From positions 1-13,255 of the forward strand of contig CAMLFJ010000031.1 of the NCBI GenBank assembly GCA_946479205.1: 13,255 bases of DNA. Direction: 5' to 3'. The notes under the pieces are model-generated. The model did no database searches, had not been told where the DNA came from, and saw only the letters and a list, made by a program, of their open reading frames with translations. Positions 1-6,590 of the stretch are shown in pieces (within the stretch, counting starts at the first letter, position 1; every line of letters starts with the position of its first letter). Source of the DNA: an uncultured bacterium. Lineage in GTDB: Bacteria; Methylomirabilota; Methylomirabilia; Rokubacteriales; CSP1-6. The position numbers were made by a program, and so were the translations under genes.

Positions 1-320
1 CGGCCGCCGCCGCGGTCAAGCCCGCCCCCGCGCCGGAGATCCGGCCGACCCCGCGCCCCGAGCCCGCGCCGGTTGCCGCGAAGCCTCAGCCGGCCGAGGT
101 CGTTCCGCCGCCCCAGCGCGCGTCGACCACACCTCCCGCGCGCAACGTATCGGCTCCGGAGAGCAGCGCGCGCGCCCCCGAGCCCCCGCGCGCGGTCGAG
201 ACGGTCCGGCCGCCCGCCCCCCCGGCTCCGCGCCCGGCCGAGCCGGCTCGCGCGGCCGAGAGCGCCGACGCCACCGACGGCTCCGCCGCGGTGGACTGGC
301 TGCTCAAGGGCCGCCGGTAA
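1..320 (+). CDS. C-terminal part of a Pro/Ala-rich protein (5' end outside window)
   Basis: An open frame beginning at base 3 runs without a stop to TAA at 318-320. It encodes about 105 residues, mostly Pro, Ala, Arg and Glu, ending in a short non-repetitive tail (GSAAVDWLLKGRR). Third codon positions are almost all G or C, as in the other genes here, which supports it being coding. Such P/A/E-rich stretches are usually disordered linkers, and the last dozen residues with Trp and Leu-Leu may form a short helix or interaction motif. The folded part of the protein lies to the left of the window, so I cannot name a family. It converges on the amidohydrolase gene with 4 bp between the two stop codons. 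Alternative frames over this stretch give Arg/Ser/Pro-rich proteins typical of antisense shadows. Confidence 0.6.
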   Translation, partial: AAAAVKPAPAPEIRPTPRPEPAPVAAKPQPAEVVPPPQRASTTPPARNVSAPESSARAPEPPRAVETVRPPAPPAPRPAEPARAAESADATDGSAAVDWLLKGRR

Positions 321-323
321 CCC

Positions 324-347
324 CCTACCCGCTCCACTCCGGGTAGG
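324..347. terminator. hairpin at a tail-to-tail gene junction
   Basis: A perfect 8-bp inverted repeat (324-331 with 340-347, arm CCTACCCG) encloses an 8-nt loop. It starts 3 nt after the TAA of the left gene and contains the TAG stop (complement of 325-327) of the amidohydrolase. The position between convergent genes suggests a bidirectional terminator or transcript-end hairpin. There is no T-run on either side, so intrinsic termination is uncertain. Confidence 0.35.
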
Positions 348-1767
348 TCTGCGGGGAGAGCTGGTCGGCGCTACGCCCGGCCCAGTCCCCCTTGGCCATG
401 CGCGGCCACATGCGGTCGCCGGCCGCCTGCAGCGCGGCCAGGATCGCCCTCTCGTCGGCGGCAAGCACGCGACCGCCGTCCACCACCATTCGCCCGTTGA
501 CGTAGACCCGGTCCACGTCCTCGTCGGTCGCGTTGTAGACCAGGTTCTTGATGGGGTCGCGCAGCGGGGTCATCCGCCACGACGTGCCCTTCCACAGCAC
601 GAGGTCGGCCTTGGCCCCGGGGGCGATGCGCCCGAGGTCGTCGCGCCCGAGCGCGCGGGCCCCGCCAAGGGTGGCCGCGTCGAAGGCGTGCGCGGCGGTG
701 GTGGCCTCGGTATTGCGCTCCATCATCTTCGAGCACACCGCGGCCCAGCGCATCGCCTCGATCACGCTCTGCGGATTGGTGTCGGTGCCGAGCGACATGT
801 TGATGCCGGCGGCACGGTAGGCCGCGAACGACTCCATGGCCACGCCCCGCCGCGCGAAGACCCAGACCGCGTGGGCCACCGAGCAGCCCGCGTCCGCCAT
901 GATCGCCACGTCCCCCGCCGGATAGTTCGTCCAGGACGAGCCGCCGACGATGATCGCGTGGCCCAGGATGGTATTCGACCCGAGCACACCCAGCTCGCGC
1001 ATCCAGGCGATCGGCGTCTTGCCGTGGCGGGCCACCATCTCGTTGAACTCCACCACCGACTGCGAGGTGTGCACCTGGTACGGCACGCGCGCCTCATCCG
1101 CGAAGCGCTTGGCTTCCTTGAGCAGGGCGGGCGAGCAGGTGTCGATCTGGGCGGGCGAGAAGAAGCAGCGCACGAGCCCGCCGTGGGCGCCGTCATGCTT
1201 CGCGTGGAACTCCACCGCGCGGAGCAGCCCCTGCCGGCCCTGCGCCTCGTTCCATTCCCACTCCACGCGCTTGCCGTCCCGCGTGAGCCAGCGTCCGGAC
1301 CGGAAGGCCTGGCCCATGTACACGCGGATCCCGTAGTGGGCGGCGCGCTCGACCACGTACTCCCCGAGCCCGCCGATCTCCATGACGGTGGTGACCCCGC
1401 CCCGCAGCAGCTCGGCCATCGAGAAGTCCACGCACGCGCGGCCGCCCTCCTCGTCCTGCCCCTCGCTGCGCACCGGCAACATCTCGAAGAGGCCGGAGTA
1501 CCAGAACTGTGGCGTGCCCCGATCCTCGATGAACGAGCGGTCCAGTGGTGAGCCGCCGATATGGGCATGGGTGGAGATCAAGCCCGGGGTGAGGACCCGG
1601 TCGCGGGCGTCCACCGTCTCGTCCACGGTGCCGTCGAACCGGGGCCCGACGTGGAGGATGTGGTCGCCCTCCATCACCACGACCCCGTCCCGTAGCAGCC
1701 GGTGGCCGCGGCCGTCGAAGGCGAGAATGTGACCGGCCCGGATCGCGGTGCGCTTCGTCGCACTCAT
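325..1767 (-). CDS. amidohydrolase, chlorohydrolase/deaminase-like (ATZ/TRZ-type)
   Basis: This 480-residue cytoplasmic protein belongs to the amidohydrolase superfamily, in the branch that includes TrzA/AtzA-type chlorohydrolases, guanine deaminase and SsnA. An N-terminal beta-sandwich part (about 1-60) leads into the metal-binding motif STHAH (His67, His69). Further likely metal or catalytic residues are His233 (VHTSQS), His270 (LGHAI) and Asp329 (LGTDT). The C-terminal stretch GRIAPGAKADLVLW (about 390-405) is the usual return to the sandwich domain. Relatives commonly have H-x-x-E at the third site; here it is H-T-S-Q (Gln236), and the usual HCPxSN segment reads VAHAVWVFARRG, so this is a divergent subgroup and the substrate cannot be named. 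No Shine-Dalgarno precedes the ATG; a promoter with TTGACT lies just upstream. It is divergent from the LD-carboxypeptidase gene. Confidence 0.9.
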   Translation of the reverse strand: MSATKRTAIRAGHILAFDGRGHRLLRDGVVVMEGDHILHVGPRFDGTVDETVDARDRVLTPGLISTHAHIGGSPLDRSFIEDRGTPQFWYSGLFEMLPVRSEGQDEEGGRACVDFSMAELLRGGVTTVMEIGGLGEYVVERAAHYGIRVYMGQAFRSGRWLTRDGKRVEWEWNEAQGRQGLLRAVEFHAKHDGAHGGLVRCFFSPAQIDTCSPALLKEAKRFADEARVPYQVHTSQSVVEFNEMVARHGKTPIAWMRELGVLGSNTILGHAIIVGGSSWTNYPAGDVAIMADAGCSVAHAVWVFARRGVAMESFAAYRAAGINMSLGTDTNPQSVIEAMRWAAVCSKMMERNTEATTAAHAFDAATLGGARALGRDDLGRIAPGAKADLVLWKGTSWRMTPLRDPIKNLVYNATDEDVDRVYVNGRMVVDGGRVLAADERAILAALQAAGDRMWPRMAKGDWAGRSADQLSPQTYPEWSG

Positions 1768-1782
1768 GGAGGTGGCGCGCCG

Positions 1783-1812
1783 AGACTAGCCGCGCTCCCG
1801 GGACAAAGTCAA
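1783..1812 (-). promoter_or_regulatory. promoter candidate for the amidohydrolase gene
   Basis: On the minus strand TTGACT (1807-1812) is followed after 18 bp by TAGTCT (1783-1788), 15 nt before the ATG at 1767. The -35 matches the sigma70 consensus in 5 of 6 positions, but the -10 is weak. The 5' leader would be about 9 nt, in keeping with the lack of a ribosome binding site. Confidence 0.4.
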
Positions 1813-1819
1813 GGCGCGG

Positions 1820-1831
1820 TAAGATGCCTGC
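1820..1831 (+). promoter_or_regulatory. -10 element implying a leaderless LD-carboxypeptidase mRNA
   Basis: TAAGAT (1820-1825, preceded by GCGG) lies 6 nt before the ATG at 1832. Transcription normally starts about 7 nt past the -10, which would place the first base on or next to the A of the ATG. No good -35 and no Shine-Dalgarno are visible. The element sits between the two divergent genes and overlaps the region just upstream of the opposite promoter. Confidence 0.35.
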
Positions 1832-2794
1832 ATGCCACTCCTTCGCCCGCGCCGCCTCGCTCCGGGTCAGACCATCGGGATGGTGGCGCCGTCGGCGGCG
1901 CCCAACGACCCCGAGCGCATCCGCTTCGCCATCGACACGGTGGAGTCGCTCGGCTTCAAGGTGAAGCCCGGCGCGCATCTCTTCGCTCGCGACGGCTACC
2001 TGGCCGGCTCCGACGCGGCCCGCGCCGACGATCTCAACGCGATGTTCGCCGATGACGGCGTGGACGCGATCTGGTGCGTGCGGGGCGGCTACGGGGCGTC
2101 GCGGATCCTGCCCGCGCTGGATTACGCGCTCATGCAGCGGAAGCCCAAGGCCCTCATCGGCTACAGCGACATCACCGCGCTCCACATGGCGATCCACCGC
2201 CACGCCGGCCTCGTCACCTTCCACGGGCCGGTGGCCTTCCGCGCGTTCACGCCCTACTCGCTCGGCGAGATCAAGCGCGTGCTGTGGACTCCGCAGACGC
2301 CGGTGCGCCTCGGCGGTCCCCCGCCCTTCCCGCGGGCCGAGGGCTGGCTGGACGGGGAGAACCGGGTGGCCACGCTCGTGCCGGGCAAGGCGCGCGGCCG
2401 GCTGCTCGGGGGCAACCTGTGCCTGATGTCGCACCTCTGCGGCACGCCCTACTTCCCCGACCTGCACGGCGCCATCCTGTTCCTGGAGGACGTCGAGGAG
2501 GCCTACTACCGCATCGACCGGATGCTGACGCAGCTCTGGCTGTCGGGCGCGCTCGCGGGGGTCGCGGGCGTGGCATTCGGGAAGTTCACGAACTGCAACC
2601 CCTCACAGTTCTTCCTGCAGAACCGGCCGCTCGAGGACATCCTGGCCGAGCGCTGCCGGGCCCTGGGCGTGCCCACAATCTCCGGCATCATGGTCGGCCA
2701 CATCGAGGATCAGACCACGCTCCCGGTCGGCTGCCTGGCCGAGCTCGACGCCGACGCGGGCACGCTCACCCTGCTCGAGCCGGGAGTGAGCTAG
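1832..2794 (+). CDS. LD-carboxypeptidase, peptidase family S66
   Basis: A 320-residue protein of the S66 family, whose members cleave the terminal D-Ala from murein tetrapeptides during peptidoglycan recycling in the cytoplasm, or, in the MccF branch, inactivate microcin C-type peptide-nucleotides. The family's Ser-Glu-His triad is visible: Ser112 in IGYSDIT, Glu219 in LFLEDVEE, and His290 in MVGHIEDQTTLPVG. The N-terminal PGQTIGMVAPS, the RGGYGASRIL segment (84-93) and the GGNLCLMSHLCGTPY segment (193-207) are also typical, and the length is normal. No signal peptide is seen. The chosen ATG matches the family start and follows a -10-like element by 6 nt. It stands alone on +, between a divergent and a convergent neighbour. 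I see nothing nearby suggesting microcin immunity, so recycling is the default role. Confidence 0.93.
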   Translation: MPLLRPRRLAPGQTIGMVAPSAAPNDPERIRFAIDTVESLGFKVKPGAHLFARDGYLAGSDAARADDLNAMFADDGVDAIWCVRGGYGASRILPALDYALMQRKPKALIGYSDITALHMAIHRHAGLVTFHGPVAFRAFTPYSLGEIKRVLWTPQTPVRLGGPPPFPRAEGWLDGENRVATLVPGKARGRLLGGNLCLMSHLCGTPYFPDLHGAILFLEDVEEAYYRIDRMLTQLWLSGALAGVAGVAFGKFTNCNPSQFFLQNRPLEDILAERCRALGVPTISGIMVGHIEDQTTLPVGCLAELDADAGTLTLLEPGVS

Positions 2795-2797
2795 CAG

Positions 2798-2836
2798 CCC
2801 CCCACCCTCTCCCCTAGGGGGAGAGGGCAGGGTGAG
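2798..2836. repeat. GC-rich intergenic palindrome between convergent genes
   Basis: The core pairs 2805-2814 (CCCTCTCCCC) with 2818-2827 (GGGGAGAGGG) around a 3-nt loop, a perfect 10-bp stem. Outer C-rich and G-rich flanks pair imperfectly. It fills the 57-bp gap between the LD-carboxypeptidase and the metallo-beta-lactamase-fold gene and could stop transcripts from both sides. Its wording on the minus strand (CCCCTCACCCTGCCCTCTCC) resembles intergenic repeats that I recall as scattered in many high-GC genomes, so it may be a REP-like mobile repeat. Only one copy is present here. Confidence 0.6.
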
Positions 2837-2851
2837 GGGTTTCCAGCCGGG

Positions 2852-4288
2852 TCAGTTGCTGCGGCCGATCATCCGGTGCAGCTCCGCCAGCGGGACGATG
2901 CGCCCGTGCAGTGGCAGGAGCCGATCCACCCCGAGGTTGAGGCGGGCGATGCTGTCGGCGAGGTGGACGCTCAGCGGATTGATGATCGCGGGCACCGGCG
3001 CGTTCGGCGGGCCGGGGGTGAAGGCGTCGGCCTGGATCAGGAGGCGCTCCGCCGGCAGGTAGATCATCAGCATGCCGTCGGCGTGCGTGCTCCCCGCCAT
3101 GTGATGGAGCTCGACGCTGCGCGTTCCGTCGGTGAGCACGCGCTTGTCGCGCACCCCCTCCACCGCGACCTTCCGGCGCGCGGCCTGCTGCCGGTCCGGC
3201 GTCATGGCCGCGGGAGCCGCGAGGGCGCCCTCGAAGAAGGCCCGGGAGGTCTCGTGGGTGATCACGGTGACCCCCTCCGCCGCGAAGGCGCGGAGGCCGC
3301 CCGCGTGGTCGAAGTGGTGGTGACTGTTGACCACGTAGCGGATCGGCTTGCCGGGCACGAGCCGGCGCGCCTCCGCGATCACCGCGACCGCTCGCTCGTC
3401 GTTCAGCGGAGACTCCACCACCACCGTGTGGTCGGCCATCTCGATCACCACGCTGTGATGGCTGCCGCCGGCCACGTACCACACGCCCGGCGCGGCCAGA
3501 TCGCTGGCGACCCGCGCGTAGGGCATGGTCGCGGCGCGGATGGCGTCCGGCACCGCGATCTCCACCGGCGCGTTGGGCTTCACGTCGCTCACCGTCAGGT
3601 CCGCGGCCGGGAAGCCGCCGGCGGCCTGGCGAATGCGCATCGGGAACTTCACGCCGCCGAAGTCGCGGTAGTCGGCGTAGGTCACCTCCACCGGCATGTC
3701 GCCCACCACCGCGTTGGAGAGGGCCGCCTCGACCCGTTCGACCATGCCGCGATCGTCGAGCGTGGCCTTGATCGAGTAGCGCCCGGGCACCGCGAAGGCC
3801 ACGGTACGGCCCTGCACGGTGGCGTTGTTGGCCATGGCCGCCTTGATGACGCCGTGGGGCGTGGCCCAGAGCTGGAGCTGCCGCTCGATCAGGGCCACCG
3901 GGGCCGGCGCCACCGTCTCGCCGGTCACGTTCCACGCAAAATCCCCGCTCACCACCTGGATCGTGCGGATTTCACCGACCGCGGGGATGCCGCCGCCCCG
4001 CGGCGGCATCTCGGCCCGCGAGCGGAGCTGCTCCTCGCGCAGCGAGGCCGTCTCGTAGTTCACCGCGCGGCTGAACGTCGGGATGTTGAAGCGCGGCCAC
4101 GCCGCGCCCGGCACCGTGCTCTGCCCGACCGCGAAGTTGACGCCGCTGGCCGCGTAGGTGAGGGACTTGAGGTTGTCGGCGCCGAGCGCCTGGGCGGCGC
4201 CCTGGAGCGTCGCCCGCGCATCCTGGGCCGCGGCGGAAAGCGGGAGGCACAGCAGAACCATGGTGATCAGCGCGACGACTCTTCCCAT
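2852..4288 (-). CDS. secreted metallo-beta-lactamase-fold hydrolase
   Basis: A 478-residue protein with a clear signal peptide (about 1-22, core LITMVLLCLPLSAAA), so it is probably periplasmic or exported. The C-terminal part (about 265-470) is a metallo-beta-lactamase domain: HxHxDH as HHHFDH (His323, His325, Asp327, His328), then His402 in GSTHAD, Asp421 in LIQADAF, and His461 in LPLHGR. These are the normal two-metal ligands. The N-terminal 240 residues have no motif I recognise; they look like a beta-rich domain seen in other long secreted members. The substrate is unknown and antibiotic resistance should not be assumed. The ATG is well supported by AGGAGG (4295-4300) 6 nt upstream. The gene follows the alpha/beta hydrolase after 57 nt and appears to have its own promoter at the end of that gene. 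Confidence 0.9.
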   Translation of the reverse strand: MGRVVALITMVLLCLPLSAAAQDARATLQGAAQALGADNLKSLTYAASGVNFAVGQSTVPGAAWPRFNIPTFSRAVNYETASLREEQLRSRAEMPPRGGGIPAVGEIRTIQVVSGDFAWNVTGETVAPAPVALIERQLQLWATPHGVIKAAMANNATVQGRTVAFAVPGRYSIKATLDDRGMVERVEAALSNAVVGDMPVEVTYADYRDFGGVKFPMRIRQAAGGFPAADLTVSDVKPNAPVEIAVPDAIRAATMPYARVASDLAAPGVWYVAGGSHHSVVIEMADHTVVVESPLNDERAVAVIAEARRLVPGKPIRYVVNSHHHFDHAGGLRAFAAEGVTVITHETSRAFFEGALAAPAAMTPDRQQAARRKVAVEGVRDKRVLTDGTRSVELHHMAGSTHADGMLMIYLPAERLLIQADAFTPGPPNAPVPAIINPLSVHLADSIARLNLGVDRLLPLHGRIVPLAELHRMIGRSN

Positions 4289-4331
4289 CTCGGGCCTCCT
4301 TGCCGGTGGTGGGTCGGGATCGTGCCGGGAG

Positions 4332-4356
4332 CTGCCGTCGGGATACTACCAGAAAC
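4332..4356 (-). promoter_or_regulatory. extended -10-type promoter candidate for the metallo-beta-lactamase-fold gene
   Basis: The minus strand reads TTTCTGGTAGTATCCCGAC, with extended -10 TGG-TAGTAT (-10 at 4343-4348) about 55 nt before the ATG at 4288. The TAG stop codon of the upstream alpha/beta hydrolase is the first half of the -10 hexamer. A nearly identical block precedes tctC (near 12782-12800). No -35 consensus is seen. Confidence 0.4.
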
Positions 4357-5059
4357 GCCGCAGCTCGTCGGCGACGTCATCGGGCCGCTCGAGCTGCCAC
4401 CAGTGCGAGCAGCCGGGGAGCGAGACGAACCGCGCCCCGGTGCGCTCGGCCAGGCGCGCGCCGAAGCGCGGCGCCGCGTAGGGATCCCGCTCGCCCCAGA
4501 GCACGAGGCCCGGCGCGGTGACGCGCCGCAGATCGTCGGTCCACTCGGTGCCCACGTGCACCGCCGAGCGATAGAGGGCGAGGATGCAGCGCTTCATGGT
4601 GGGATCCACGTGACGGCCCGCCTCCGCCGCGTCGGCATCCGGGACCCCCGCGGCGACCAGGGCCTGCTGGAGCGCCGCGGGCGTCATGCTCTCCATCACC
4701 CGCTCGCCCATCCCCGGTGTCTGGAAGGCGCGCGCGGCCGGGTGCCACTCGTAGTCGGGATCGAGCGGCGCCCCGCCCACCGCCCAGCTCCGCACCGCCT
4801 CGGGGCGCAGCGAGACCGCGCGTGTCACCAGCAACGCGCCCCAGTCGTGGCCGACGAGGTCGATGGGCGCGGGCTGGCGCGCAATCTCGCCCAGCAGCCA
4901 GTCGACGTAGGCGTCCTTGGTCGCGCCGAAGCCCTCGGGCACCGGGCAGCCGAAGCCCGGCAGGGATAGCGTGACGACGTCCTTCCGGGTGAGACGCGAA
5001 GCGAGAGCGGTCCAGACGCGGTGGGTGTCGGGAACTCCGTGGACGAAAACGGCGGGCAT
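4346..5059 (-). CDS. alpha/beta hydrolase with Asp nucleophile (epoxide hydrolase/haloalkane dehalogenase-like)
   Basis: A 237-residue cytoplasmic alpha/beta-hydrolase. Counting from the ATG at 5059, the oxyanion-hole motif is HGVP (7-10), the nucleophile elbow is VGHDWG with Asp72, the acid is Asp192 in WGERDPY, and the base is His219 in GCSHWWQLERP. An Asp nucleophile followed by Trp is the hallmark of epoxide hydrolases and haloalkane dehalogenases, as opposed to Ser esterases. The cap region (about 110-175) does not let me choose between them. Start choice: an in-frame TTG at 5098 is the -35 box and an in-frame ATG at 5071 overlaps the -10 box of a strong promoter candidate, so translation most likely begins at 5059, giving MPAVFVHG, a typical family N-terminus. 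It lies 48 nt after the small unknown gene. Confidence 0.88.
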   Translation of the reverse strand: MPAVFVHGVPDTHRVWTALASRLTRKDVVTLSLPGFGCPVPEGFGATKDAYVDWLLGEIARQPAPIDLVGHDWGALLVTRAVSLRPEAVRSWAVGGAPLDPDYEWHPAARAFQTPGMGERVMESMTPAALQQALVAAGVPDADAAEAGRHVDPTMKRCILALYRSAVHVGTEWTDDLRRVTAPGLVLWGERDPYAAPRFGARLAERTGARFVSLPGCSHWWQLERPDDVADELRRFW

Positions 5060-5069
5060 TCTGGGCGGC

Positions 5070-5098
5070 ATCCTAGGGACGCCGGCCCGGCGAGTCAA
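5070..5098 (-). promoter_or_regulatory. sigma70-type promoter of the alpha/beta hydrolase
   Basis: TTGACT (5093-5098), a 17-bp spacer, then TAGGAT (5070-5075): 5 of 6 and 4 of 6 consensus matches at the ideal spacing. Only 10 nt separate the -10 from the ATG at 5059, so the leader would be about 3-4 nt. This is the best promoter match in the window and it lies wholly between the two genes. Confidence 0.55.
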
Positions 5099-5107
5099 GC
5101 GAGGACG

Positions 5108-5500
5108 CTACGAGAGATCTTCGGGCTCTTCGAGGTCTACCGAGTCGGGTTCGTCCGGCGCGGGCTGCGAGAAGTCCTCGGGCGCGGGGGCCAGCAGCCA
5201 CGCGGCCACCTCGTAGAGGCCGGACGGCATCGGGTCACCCACCGTCGTGAACAGCTCCTGCGCCTCGGCCAGGCTCATCACGCACACGTCCGAGGTGGTG
5301 CGCCCCTCGCGGGCCTTGCGCATCAGTCGCGCCTGGTTCGTGGTGGTCACCAGCCACATCATCGCGCCCGGCAGGTAGTCGAGACGGACCGCGAGAACGT
5401 CGCCGTGCGCGAGGAGGCTCTCGTAGAACTCCCGGCCCCGCCGGGAGAGCGTCCGGTGGTGCCTCAGAACCTCCTGCAACGTGACCACGCTCGGAGTCAT
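5108..5500 (-). CDS. small hypothetical protein with acidic C-terminal tail
   Basis: I do not recognise this 130-residue protein. Residues 1-90 look like a compact soluble alpha/beta fold (for example RRGREFYESLLAHGDVLAVR, then LPGAMMWLVTTTNQARLM). The last 25 residues are rich in Pro, Glu and Asp (PEDFSQPAPDEPDSVDLEEP), probably disordered. No signal peptide, transmembrane helix or Cys pair suggesting a metal site is seen. I take the ATG at 5500, preceded by AGG 6 nt upstream. An in-frame ATG at 5554 and a TTG at 5566 would add residues of atypical composition and have no ribosome binding site. It is followed by the alpha/beta hydrolase, which has its own promoter, so a shared function is not assured. 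Confidence 0.6.
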   Translation of the reverse strand: MTPSVVTLQEVLRHHRTLSRRGREFYESLLAHGDVLAVRLDYLPGAMMWLVTTTNQARLMRKAREGRTTSDVCVMSLAEAQELFTTVGDPMPSGLYEVAAWLLAPAPEDFSQPAPDEPDSVDLEEPEDLS

Positions 5501-5550
5501 TGTGTGCCTGCCTGCCCGAGCGAGAGAGCAAGCGCCGCGCCACTGAGCGA

Positions 5551-5580
5551 ACATATTTAGACTCAAGTACTTACAGATCA
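5551..5580. promoter_or_regulatory. AT-rich island between desaturase and small hypothetical gene
   Basis: Nine of 30 bases are G or C, against roughly two thirds or more in the surroundings. It contains the 8-bp palindrome AAGTACTT (5565-5572) and, on minus, TAAATATG. It lies 51-80 nt upstream of the small hypothetical gene and downstream of the desaturase, so it is probably the promoter or control region of the former. No single -35/-10 pair with good spacing could be chosen. Confidence 0.35.
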
Positions 5581-5609
5581 GAGGGGGCGTGAGGTGCAGG
5601 CGGGTATTG

Positions 5610-6551
5610 TCAGCCGGGGTGCCGAAGAATGCCAGGCCCCGGGCCGAACAGATGGCGATTCACCTTCACGGTCGCCGCCACGTAGCCGGGCTCGAGATGC
5701 TCGATGCGGCTTCGTACCTGCTCGTGCAGCCGGGGCAGTGCGTGGAAGGGCACCGCCGGGTAGGCGTGGTGCTCGGAGTGGTACGGCATGTTCCACGCGA
5801 AGAGACGGACGAGCGCCAGCGTGAGCGTGGTGCGCGTGTTCTCGAGGCAGTCGCGCGTGACCCCGCAGCCGGTGTGCTCGGCCAGCAGGTAGGGCCGCAG
5901 GAACGCCTGGCCGACCATCCACGGCGCGATCCAGACCAGCAGCGCGATAGGCGTGCCGGCCAGCCCCGAGGCCGCCGCCACCACCGCATAGCCGGCGAGA
6001 TAGGCCCGCGCCTCGACGATGAGGGGCCGACGCTCGGGGGGCGCCATCCACGGCCGGTCCGCTCGGCCGGCGGCGAGCCGCAACATGTCCCCGATGCGGC
6101 GGATCGCGTTGGGGAGCCCGGTCAGCACGAGGAGGTAGACCGGCCAAGAGGCGGGCTTCGGGAAGAACAGCTCGGGATCGAGCGAAGGATCCTGGGTGTG
6201 GCGGTGATGCTCCCAGTGGTACACGCGGTAGTTCCGGTACGGCCAGAACGTGAGGAACCCGGCGAGCGTGCCGACCGCCGCGTTCAGCCAGCGCGTGCGG
6301 AAGGCGGTGCGGTGCGCGGTCTCGTGGAACGCGCAGAAGATGAACGCGAGCACGTAGCCGTGCGCGACCAGCAGGGGCAGGATCCAGAGGGTGGCGCGGA
6401 ATCGCCACAGGAGCGTCCCGGTGAGCGCGAGCACGCCCAGGTGCCAGGATGCGCGCAGCAACGCGGGGCCATCGGTGCGCGCCATCAGCGCGTGGAGCTC
6501 CTCGCGCGGGAGCTGGTGGTCGGTGAAGCGGGCGAGCGTATCGTCGCTCAC
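5610..6551 (-). CDS. fatty acid desaturase-like membrane di-iron protein
   Basis: A 313-residue membrane protein of the fatty acid desaturase superfamily, using a di-iron centre held by His boxes to desaturate or hydroxylate lipid or amino-acid-like substrates. The boxes are HETAH (76-80), HWEHHRH (112-118) and HSEHH (258-262), with an extra His226 in AEHTGC followed by NTRTT (238-242). The AEH...NTRTT...MPYHSEHHAYPAVPFHALP arrangement resembles the rhizobitoxine-type desaturase group more than acyl-lipid desaturases, but the substrate is unproven. Hydrophobic stretches at about 38-75, 92-103, 135-146 and 184-215 are membrane segments. The start is GTG with no Shine-Dalgarno, 39 nt after the serine hydrolase stop; the next in-frame ATG (residue 23) would still leave all boxes. 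No electron-donor gene is adjacent. Confidence 0.88.
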   Translation of the reverse strand: MSDDTLARFTDHQLPREELHALMARTDGPALLRASWHLGVLALTGTLLWRFRATLWILPLLVAHGYVLAFIFCAFHETAHRTAFRTRWLNAAVGTLAGFLTFWPYRNYRVYHWEHHRHTQDPSLDPELFFPKPASWPVYLLVLTGLPNAIRRIGDMLRLAAGRADRPWMAPPERRPLIVEARAYLAGYAVVAAASGLAGTPIALLVWIAPWMVGQAFLRPYLLAEHTGCGVTRDCLENTRTTLTLALVRLFAWNMPYHSEHHAYPAVPFHALPRLHEQVRSRIEHLEPGYVAATVKVNRHLFGPGPGILRHPG

Positions 6552-6590
6552 GGGCTCACGCGCGGGGGCGCATCCTCGTCCGGGCCGCCC

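Noticed and set aside
1..320. Tandem repeat or CRISPR-like array
   Set aside because: The apparent repetition is Pro/Ala codon bias in one open frame; there are no regular repeat units or spacers.
73..1551. 492-codon open frame on +
   Set aside because: Out of frame with the left-edge gene and antisense to the amidohydrolase, which has all metal-binding motifs.
1832..2794. Microcin C immunity protein (MccF)
   Set aside because: It is the same peptidase family, but no microcin biosynthesis or transport genes are nearby.
2852..4288. Antibiotic-resistance beta-lactamase
   Set aside because: Only the fold and metal site are shared. The long N-terminal domain and context do not support a resistance role.
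2876..4969. 697-codon open frame on +
   Set aside because: It is antisense to the metallo-beta-lactamase-fold and alpha/beta hydrolase genes. The protein is His/Arg/Gly-rich with no recognisable motif, as expected for antisense frames in high-GC DNA.
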